Positions 56,594 through 64,000 of a stretch of 64,000 nucleotides of DNA are shown in pieces (within the stretch, counting starts at the first letter, position 1; every line of letters begins with the position of its first letter). A program made the translations under genes and the position numbers. The DNA comes from Pogonophryne albipinna. Taxonomy: Eukaryota; Chordata; Actinopteri; Perciformes; Artedidraconidae. The stretch is taken from assembly GCA_028583405.1 (NCBI GenBank), contig CM053256.1, positions 11,916,494 to 11,980,493 on the forward strand, in the 5' to 3' direction. The notes below the pieces were generated by a model. It was not told the DNA's origin. It saw only the letters and a program-made list of their open reading frames with translations, and searched no databases.

Positions 56594-57503
56594 TTAAAGG
56601 TGGGGTAGGTAAGTTTGAGAAACCGGCTCGAGATACACTTTTTGTAATATTCCATGGAATGCTCTTAACATCCCGATAGCAATGAATATCTTAAGTGCTT
56701 TGACAAAAAATCCATAAAAAAATTCATCTGTGGAAGCCGTAGTACTGTAAAAAGTACAACCAATCCGTTTAGCCGGGCCGGCTAAACGGATTGGATTGCC
56801 GCCCTGTCTGTCAGCCTTCCATCTCGTGCACGCACAAATGTATCTCGTGCCCTCATTGGGCGTGCCGTCATTGGGCGTGCATTGCAGCAGTACTTCAATG
56901 ACTCGCCAGCAACAGGCGGCCACTTTCACCATGGCAGAGTTAGGTTCAACATCGTCTACTGGTGGCAAAAGAAATAATGTAATGGAGCAAATTAGGAACA
57001 AAAACAAAGTGGAAACTAGGAGAATTCAAACCAGAGTCAATATCGGAGTTGCTTTTCAACGATGGCGACTACTGATGCAACACACCTATGGGGGTTATTC
57101 CCTATCTTTATTCAAGAGCGTGGTATTTAAATTTGAGAGCATACTTTATGTATTTATTTCCCTCAAACCCTGTCCTCACACTCAAATAGTGCCTGCTTGC
57201 ACTTAGATTTGCTCTGCTTCTGCTCAAACTGTACGCTTGCACTCAGATATATTGCTGTTTACAGATTTTTTCTGCTCTCAGATTTATGCTGTGCGCGCTC
57301 GAAACTTTTGTGCAACAATCCTGTCAAAATCCCTCAACCAATAGGAGGCCAGGTGTCCTTGCGGGTGCGTTCGCTTTACTTATTACAGCGCCCCGTAAGG
57401 GCGGTTACTCTTTGGTTTGTCTTTGGTGATTCTTTTCGGCTGTGTACTTTCAAATTTTAGTGCACTCGAGCCGGTTTCTCAAATGTACCTACCCCACCTT
57501 TAA
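56594..57503. mobile_element. TTAA-flanked element (copy 2) with remnant coding segment
   Basis: TTAA at both ends bounds inverted repeats of about 35 bp: AGGTGGGGTAGGTAAGTTTG on the left, and the same with two mismatches, inverted, on the right, continuing through GAAACCGGCTCGAG. The left 230 bp match copy 1 at 6201-6549. Unlike copy 1, it retains an extra ~560 bp including a coding-like stretch (56898-57206). Copy 1 may be a deletion derivative. Confidence 0.7.
56898..57206 (+). pseudogene. Coding remnant inside TTAA element copy 2
   Basis: An open frame from ATG 56898 (alternative ATG 56931) carries a basic block, NKNKVETRRIQTRVN, then IGVAFQRWRLL, a motif I associate with uncharacterised transposon-derived fish proteins. 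Coding-like character stops near 57090, after which composition is non-coding. It is probably the first part of a protein of the autonomous parent, or a captured exon. No domain is assigned. Confidence 0.35.
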
Positions 57504-58534
57504 TGTAGCTGTGGCGGGAGTTTGTCATTGTTTTTATAGTGTCACTGCTGCTTAATACTTAAATAGAAAGGTTCCCTTTGTTAACATACTATCTATATGG
57601 TAATTTCTGTATGCTGTTTTTTATACTATCCCACCTCTTCCTTCAGTGTCTCTGTAGCTGCTCAGAGTAGAGTTGGAGAGACGTCTACTGGTGAAATGTA
57701 GTAACACAGATTATATGCTGCAAAAAGGTAGGTGCATAGTGGAAGATTGTTTAAGAACATTTAATAAAAGAGATCAATATTAACCAATTCAAGCAATACA
57801 TTTTAAAAAGGCCTTATATATTGTATGTTCTGTTATTTCATATTTTCCATCTTACTTCATTCAGTTTTGTAATACAAACCAGATTATCAGGTTTAAAAGA
57901 GCTGGTAGCAATCAGCATGTATGAGATGATTTATAGGTCTGCCTTAAAAGCATTTTTCTGAAACATAATATTTGATTCGATACTCATTAATGTTGAAATA
58001 TACTCAAAGTAGTGGAATTGAGCTTTTTATTTTTATTTGCACAAATAAATAATTAAATTAAAGTATTCAAACAGATTGTGATTGTGAAATATAGAAATAC
58101 AGAAAACAATAATATACAACAACTCTAAGCAAATGTCACTGCAGCAAAACCAATATAATCCATGCTGTATCTGCAGTATTGTTTCATTTAATGTTCTGGC
58201 ACCAGCTAGAATCCGAACCATGCTGATTGTGTAGACCGATGTACCAATAACACGAGACAGAGCTCTGTGCCGTGAGGGGGAAATTAAGGGGACTTTCTGT
58301 TTAGGGTCTGGGCCCCTATTTGAAAGCTTTGGATGGTCTATCTGGGGGGTTTCAAATATCTATATTATGTTTTAGGATTGTGCTTGTTTTTTTTTTTACA
58401 TTTATTTATAATGCAGGAGGAAACCAGCATACCTGGAGAAAACCCAACTTCAGCAGAGGAAAACAAAAGTTTCTGGGGCAATTACAATCCATTAGATCAA
58501 ATTAGATATTTCAATCAGGAGAGAAGTGATGTAT
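57504..58534. other. Intergenic, nothing recognised
   Basis: No exon or repeat pair identified. The phrase GTCTGGGCCCCTATTTGAAA near 58308 has a partial match at about 61161. Confidence 0.4.
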
Positions 58535-59005
58535 GGAATACATGTTTATTATCGGTCACATTATATAAATGAAACATAATGATGACAGTTAATAACAAGT
58601 GAATGAAATGGTGTTTGGCGATTAGGCCCAGGTTTTGTAGGATATCATTCGGGAAGGGAAAGAACCGTTTCCGATGAACCTCCCTGGGTCTAGACACTGG
58701 TGGTGGTGATAAGTGGTTAGGTCCGGTTGGAAGGGAGAAGGTTAAGCTTGGCCCTGAGTTGGAAGCAGGAGGCGAAGGGGTGGAGGAGGGTTGCGCGTTG
58801 ACACCTGGAAGACAGCTGATAGAAAAGGGGAGAGCATAGAGGATTAACAGGTGCGATAATTAGGCTTGTGAATGGAGGGAAGTGATAGGTTAGCTAAGGA
58901 GTGGCGCTCCCTGTCATCTAGTGAAGGGAGCGAGTATTGCCATGACGTGCAATACGGAGTGATGGGTCTTCCTGCCTGAACTTGCGCTAAGCTTAATTTA
59001 TTTTC
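58535..59005. repeat. Dispersed repeat, copy 2
   Basis: Counterpart of 45190-45655 with the same motif order (TTTGGCGATTAG, GGGTCTAGACACTGGTG, CTTCCTGCCTGAACTTGCGC). It ends about 210 bp beyond the stop codon of the kinase gene, and its TTTATT at 58997-59002 gives an AATAAA on the kinase strand that could serve as its polyadenylation signal. Confidence 0.6.
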
Positions 59006-59215
59006 AATTATTTTCTAGGTGTTTTGTTTTCAATATGACTGATTTTGATAGAGCAAGTCGAAAAAGGGGATTATTTCATAAAACGTCTGAAAAAGGAAAC
59101 TACTCTCCTTCTCATTAGCTGAAAAACATTTAGCCTCTTTGGTAATCCTGTGCGCGTTTTGTCTACATCGCCCTGATCAGTAGGTGTGATGGCGGCTGCA
59201 GCACCATCGTTGGAA

Positions 59216-60883
59216 TTAGTGTGTTGTGCCAATATTGGACTTCTCTAGATTTGAATTGTGAGCAATGGAAGTCATGGGTTGCTCTTTCTGTGAGCTTTTC
59301 CTACAATATGTGATAGGAGGATCTTGACGGAAACCATCTGGCCGTGCGTCTGCATTACTGGATATTTCCATGTCTTTCTCTCCACCACTCGAGTCAGTTT
59401 CATAATTGTTGACAGGAACATCCGATGCATCAGAATGGTCCAGTCTGCAGATGGTCATCCACCTAAAAGCATCTGTTACATAAGGGCTGCAGTCCAAGTC
59501 CTCCTCCAGGTGACCCATTGTTACAAAGCTGTGAGTCAGGGCTTGCTCGGGTGTGATTCGTGAGTTAGCATCCAGGTCAAGTAACCGTTTAAGCAGTTGT
59601 ACAAAGGCCATCCTGTCATTCAACTCAACTCTGCCCTTTTCCTCTGCGTAATCCTTGATTACTTCATCCAAACTTGAATACTGGTCTAAAGCACACTCTG
59701 AAATGTCGGGCTCGACACCGGTTCCTTCCTTGTACTCCTCTGGCGTTTTAAATCTCCACTCTGGACTATTTTTCCATTCCCTAATGAAGTACTTGGAGGA
59801 GAACTTTCCAGCATTTAGCAAGTGGTCTCCTGGTTGACCAATCATACGGCAAATGACTTTCATAATAAAGTATTTTGAGCTTTCAGGGAAGAGGGTACTA
59901 GCAGCTAAATACATCTCTGCAATAATACATCCCAGTGACCACATGTCTATGGCCTCAGAAATGGGGAGGCCCAAGTTCACCTCTGGAGCTCTGTATGGTA
60001 GAAGTTGCTTTTTTGTTCCAATTTCTACTTCAGATGTTGGGATGGCCTCACCAAAGTCGATCAATTTAATCCTAAAGGGCTGATTCTGGTGGTTCACAAG
60101 CATGATGTTGTCATGTTTAAGATCTGAATGAATGACGCCAATGCTCTTCAGGGCTTTGAATGCTACAAGTAGCTGCTGTGTGATTGGACGGATTTCATTA
60201 AGCGTATATGCTTTCTCTCTGTTCATCATAAAGTCCCAAAGGCTCTGATCCAACATCTCAAATGCGAGGCAAGAAACGTCTCGGAAAAAGAAATTGTCAA
60301 TACATCTTATCAGGTTGTTCTTCTCTGGGTCAAGTTTCCTGATTTTTTCTAGCATTCTCACTTCTTCAACTTGATCTTCACTGTCTTTGTGAATCTTAAT
60401 GGCTATCATCTCTGAGGTTTTTAGGTTGACACATTTTGCAACCTTGCCAAATCCTCCCTCTCCAATAAAGTCCAATACTCGATAGTCTGCAGACTTGCTG
60501 GAGATTATGTCTTCTTTCTCTACCTGAAATGTTTCAGAATTGTTTGCAACATCCGATGAATCTGAATGGTCCAGGGTGCTGATGCTTGAAAAGCTACATG
60601 CTTCTTTTACAAAAGAGCTGCAGCCCAGGTCCTCGGCCTTCCCTAGATTTGAATTGTGAGCAATGGAAGTCATGGGTTGCTCTTTCTGTGAGCTTTTCCT
60701 ACAAGATGTGATAGGAGGATCTTGACAGAAACCATCTGGCCGTGCGTCTGCATTACTGTCATTTTCAGTTTCTGAGACTCCGTCACTCGAGTCAGTTTCA
60801 TAATTGTTGACAGGAACATCCGATGCATCAGAATGGTCCAGTCTGCAGATGGTCATCCACCTAACAGCATCTGTTATCGTCAT
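59216..60883 (-). CDS. HIPK-like Ser/Thr protein kinase with duplicated flanks
   Basis: A single uninterrupted minus-strand frame of 555 residues from the ATG at 60883; the frame is open a little further but with no ATG. The kinase domain spans about 134-453: glycine loop GEGGFGKV (141-148), Lys163 (AIK), Glu173/174 in the C-helix, catalytic loop HSDLKHDN with Asp254 and Asn259, DFG at 276-278, APE at 299-301 and DMW at 313-315. All catalytic residues are present, so activity is predicted. The loop form H-x-DLKxxN, DFGEA and the CMGC-type arrangement resemble homeodomain-interacting protein kinases, a family with many intron-poor copies in teleosts. Residues 4-80 (TDAVRWMTICRLDHSDASD to SIAHNSNL) recur at 470-546. 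The lack of introns suggests origin by retroposition or a fish-specific expansion. The HIPK homeobox-interaction regions are absent. Substrate unknown. Confidence 0.8.
   Translation of the reverse strand: MTITDAVRWMTICRLDHSDASDVPVNNYETDSSDGVSETENDSNADARPDGFCQDPPITSCRKSSQKEQPMTSIAHNSNLGKAEDLGCSSFVKEACSFSSISTLDHSDSSDVANNSETFQVEKEDIISSKSADYRVLDFIGEGGFGKVAKCVNLKTSEMIAIKIHKDSEDQVEEVRMLEKIRKLDPEKNNLIRCIDNFFFRDVSCLAFEMLDQSLWDFMMNREKAYTLNEIRPITQQLLVAFKALKSIGVIHSDLKHDNIMLVNHQNQPFRIKLIDFGEAIPTSEVEIGTKKQLLPYRAPEVNLGLPISEAIDMWSLGCIIAEMYLAASTLFPESSKYFIMKVICRMIGQPGDHLLNAGKFSSKYFIREWKNSPEWRFKTPEEYKEGTGVEPDISECALDQYSSLDEVIKDYAEEKGRVELNDRMAFVQLLKRLLDLDANSRITPEQALTHSFVTMGHLEEDLDCSPYVTDAFRWMTICRLDHSDASDVPVNNYETDSSGGEKDMEISSNADARPDGFRQDPPITYCRKSSQKEQPMTSIAHNSNLEKSNIGTTH
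59245..59479 (-). repeat. Direct repeat at the 3' end of the kinase gene
   Basis: About 235 bp matching 60643-60875 at roughly 90%, with clustered differences where the tail lacks about 18 bp and reads GGATATTTCCATG. It encodes residues 470-546 of the kinase. Confidence 0.85.
60643..60875 (-). repeat. Direct repeat at the 5' end of the kinase gene
   Basis: Partner of 59245-59479; it encodes residues 4-80 of the kinase. A weaker third trace (GAGCTGCAGCCCAGGTCCTC, 60615-60634) parallels GGGCTGCAGTCCAAGTCCTC at 59486-59505. Confidence 0.85.
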
Positions 60884-60922
60884 GATGCAGCACCAGTCGG
60901 GCTCTAGGCGGTGGAAACACAA

Positions 60923-61306
60923 CTGGGGCTATAAAGAAGAACCAGTTTGGAACCGGAAAAGCAGAAGCACGAAGCTAGAACTGGAACTGGTTTGGTGGAA
61001 AAAGGGCATATGTTTGTTACCTATTTTAAAACACATTTAAATTAATGTTTTGGAATTAATTAGTGGTAATATAATATAATAATAATATATTTATTTATGT
61101 AAATACATGAACTCTTTACAATTCTAGAAGTGTTAATAATATAAAATGTTAATACTTTAGTGTCTGGGCCTCTATTCTCAAGCTTTGTTTAGTGTCCAAT
61201 TTGGGGTCATCCCTATGTTCCCACAGTCCAATGGTCCCACAGCCCAATGGTCCCACAGCCCAATGGTCCCACAGCCCATAGCATTTTGCTTCTGGCAATT
61301 TACGAT
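60923..61306. repeat. Kinase 5' flank with a 16-bp tandem repeat
   Basis: Four units of CCCACAGCCCAATGGT lie at about 61219-61278. The rest is AT-rich with no promoter motif recognised. Confidence 0.6.
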
Positions 61307-61399
61307 TCGAAATGATAAAAGTAGGGTAGATATGTGGAGATTATCCGGCTGAACAAAACGTGCATTTATCAAACAGGTTTGTTTTTCACAGATCTTATT
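61307..61399. repeat. 95-bp dispersed repeat, copy 2
   Basis: Matches 19861-19955 in the same orientation, including AACAAAACGTGCATTTATC and CAAACAGGT, then diverges after CACAGATCTT. Confidence 0.6.
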
Positions 61400-64000
61400 T
61401 CGAGCTATTTTCCAAAAGCCTATGGAGACCACCTGTTCCTGATTATCACAAGTTGAAGTTGAAAATATTTCTTCTTATTGCTCATGTCATATTTTAGTCT
61501 CTGCAGATATGGATATTGATAGCTTTTTGTGACATTTGCATTTCTGATGCTCTGCAGTCCTGCGATTGCACCATTTGCTTAGCTTCATAACAGAGTGTAA
61601 TATCCATAAAATGTTAACTAGCACTTTCCAAATCATCTCATTGCTGAGCTAAAAGAACAAAGTGCATTGGTGAATAAAATATAACTAGCGAGAAAAACAC
61701 TCATGAGCGCAGAAGTGATGCTAAACACAAAGCCAACAAAACACAGCCTCTCAGAGAACACAATGTCAAGAGATGCTTTACTGTACATGTTCACACAGTC
61801 TCTTTTAAATCCCGTTATTCATCTGTGGAGAGTGTTTGATGTTGATTTTAATAAGGCAGCTAGGTGAGGCAACAGTAGCAGCAGCAGAAGGGTGTAACAC
61901 ACCGCCAACTGCTGAGCCATAGTCAGAGCCGGGCCTTAATCTATAATTTAACATGGATTGAGTTTGTTCTCCTCAGGGTCGATGATCAGGAGAGAGCCGG
62001 ATGAAGAGAGGAGGGAGAGCCTTCCAACCACATTTCTAATACAGGGCTATAGTCTTTGATCTCTCTCCCTCTCTCTCTTTCTCTCCTCTGCTGTTTTCTC
62101 CCTCACACACAGAGACAATGTCTTTCACTGCTCATCAATCTCATATTCTGTACTACATGTTCACGCTCGTAAACAGATGCAAAGCACTTAACGAACTGGG
62201 CGAAAAACAAACACCCCGGAGGGACTTGTGTAATGTTTAATAAATCTTTAAGATATTTATGCACCTAATTCGTATCCTGAGTTCTTATACGGCGGAGGCT
62301 GAAAATAGAAACTAAACAATCATGCGATAACCTCTGAGAATGAGTTCTAGCAAAGGAATTAAAAACTGTGTGTGTACACATAACCACAGTAATGAGAACG
62401 CTCTTTACCGCCGCTTTGTAAATCTAGAGGAAATGTCGTATATCCATTTATAGAAGCTAGACTGGGCCGAGCAAAGCCATGCAAATGTAATGGTGTATAG
62501 TAGACTATAAATATTAATACATACTCTCAAAACTAATGGTAATGTACCAGGAATAGCTTTGTTGGCCTCATGATTATTTATTTTGTTTTGTGAATATAAT
62601 TTTCATGATACATCACTGAGACTCTATTATGAATAAGCTTTTTCTTTCCATTTCTTTTTTTAAAGCTAGCAGTAGCAGGCATCAGTGCGATGATTTTAAT
62701 AATTAGATATTCACCAGCGCATCAGGAAGGTTAGACCTTGAATACAATCGAAACTATAAGGAAGAAAAAAAACACTCAGAGGCTTTTTCACATGCATCCC
62801 CAGATTCACTAAACATCAGCTTGTATTAATAATGCAAACAAATGTTAAACCAGGAACATTAGCAAAGCTGAGTTTCAGAGTTTAGTTTAGTCTTGAACTT
62901 GGAAACAGCAGTTTGCAAAACAATCTCACCTTAATGTCCATTTAGTATCTATTCTTGAGCTTTTGATCATCTTACATTTGATGATAATCATATCAGCAAC
63001 CTTGAATTTCGCTTAGATTACGCCAGCTATCCAGACTCCATCGTTCTTTCACCCTGTATATGGGTGGTGGAACAGATGATTTTCTGAGGATTCACCCAAG
63101 CTCTAACTGTCTTATTTAATACAACATAAGACTTTGGTGTGCAGGATGTACTTTTAAAAAAACAGGACCAGCAGGGGGCTTTGATCATAGCTGCAGTGAC
63201 AGGGAATTATTGTAACCACTGTAGCATTGCTGGGTCCCAGATGGTGTTATGCAGAGCCAAGATTTAACAGAAAAAGTACAAAAGACATGAAGGACAGGCC
63301 GTCATTATGAAGTATGGCGTGTTTTAACCTCGTGATTTTCTGTGGACATAAATGGAGCTGTTCTTCATCCCCGAGTGCAGAGACAGTCACAGCCACCTTA
63401 AAAACAAGCCTTTGAACATTTACAGTTGTCATTATATCTCTGACTTCAGATAAGTCCAGAACAGATGCTCATAGCTGATTATCCTGACGGATAAATCAAG
63501 ATGTGCTTCACTACTTAACCTTTGAACCGATCACTGTACTCTGACAACACCACCTGCCTTTATGAGGCTTGTTAAAGATGCCTGAAACACTTTAGACGAA
63601 GAAGAAAACATATCAGTCGGCCCTGGATTGACCACGGCTCTCTGTGAACCCCATGTGGAAAGATTTACAGACATACTTGTGTGGAATAGACTTCTGTTGA
63701 TCCCCCGACTGCCCAGGGCTGGTATTCAAATCAAGCATTCGTGCAGTCGTTTAGTGCAGTGGAGACACGTCTTATTTGTAGGTCCTGTCCCTCAGTGGTC
63801 ATATGATGAAGCCACAGACTCAGTGGAAGTTCATTCGTGTTTGCTTTTAGCCATTTACTGCGCTGCCTTGTCTGGCTGTCTGTCATAATCAAAGCATCCT
63901 CAGTGTTATGACATGGAGATGAATAATTGATTCATGCAGGCAGCTCACTGGTTATATAATAGTAGACCCAGTGAAGCATCAGACAGGGCTCGAGTGTGAC
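61400..64000. other. Intergenic, nothing recognised
   Basis: About 2.6 kb without exon, RNA gene or repeat partner. The stretch 62200-62750 is notably repeat-free and AT-rich and could hold conserved non-coding sequence, which cannot be judged from one genome. Confidence 0.4.

Noticed and set aside
60884..60922. Extension of the kinase frame upstream of ATG 60883
   Set aside because: The extension has no ATG at its start (it begins with TTG), and the duplicated module begins just inside the ATG at 60883, so that ATG is the better start.

Overview
The window looks like nuclear DNA of a teleost fish. Its coding genes are split into many short exons with GT/AG introns, the recognisable proteins are vertebrate, and the repeats are ones I associate with ray-finned fish (a DIRS-type tyrosine-recombinase retrotransposon, L2/CR1-type LINEs, TTAA-flanked and hAT-like MITEs). 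No prokaryotic, CRISPR, rRNA or tRNA feature was seen.

Three host genes are supported. (1) A minus-strand homologue of SPMIP4/C7orf31, a sperm axoneme microtubule inner protein, has eight coding exons between 32567 and 35149; its extreme N-terminus was not found. (2) pde11a lies on the plus strand with 20 coding exons from 38337 to 48835, giving 916 residues with two GAF domains and an intact phosphodiesterase domain. (3) A single-exon HIPK-like protein kinase lies on the minus strand (59216-60883); its kinase domain is flanked on both sides by a duplicated segment of about 78 residues. The SPMIP4 homologue and pde11a are divergent, about 3.2 kb apart.

The rest is mostly mobile DNA. 1-14150: two related LTR-bounded elements (1625-4864 plus; 10204-13850 minus, decayed) whose only gene is a long proline-rich Gag-like ORF built of tandem repeats, with LINE fragments and a hAT-like element (5275-6630) that carries a nested TTAA MITE. 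18277-20694: MITE-like repeats. 20695-26411: a frameshifted but structurally complete DIRS element with inverted terminal repeats, an internal complementary region, gag, RT/RNase H and tyrosine recombinase. 26413-29049: a 40-bp tandem repeat, a hairpin repeat and a 750-bp terminal-inverted-repeat element. The pde11a introns hold a SINE-like repeat, a 74-bp-arm palindrome and a 1.17-kb TTAA element. 49638-53496: a terminal-inverted-repeat element split by a 3.3-kb L2-type LINE. 56141-59005: a minisatellite, a second TTAA element with a remnant coding segment, and a dispersed repeat also present in a pde11a intron.

The host genes show no operon-like cooperation. The informative biology is the layered insertion history, the paralogon-like pairing of the SPMIP4 homologue with pde11a, and the mirrored architecture of the kinase gene. 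All calls come from reading the sequence; no database search was possible.
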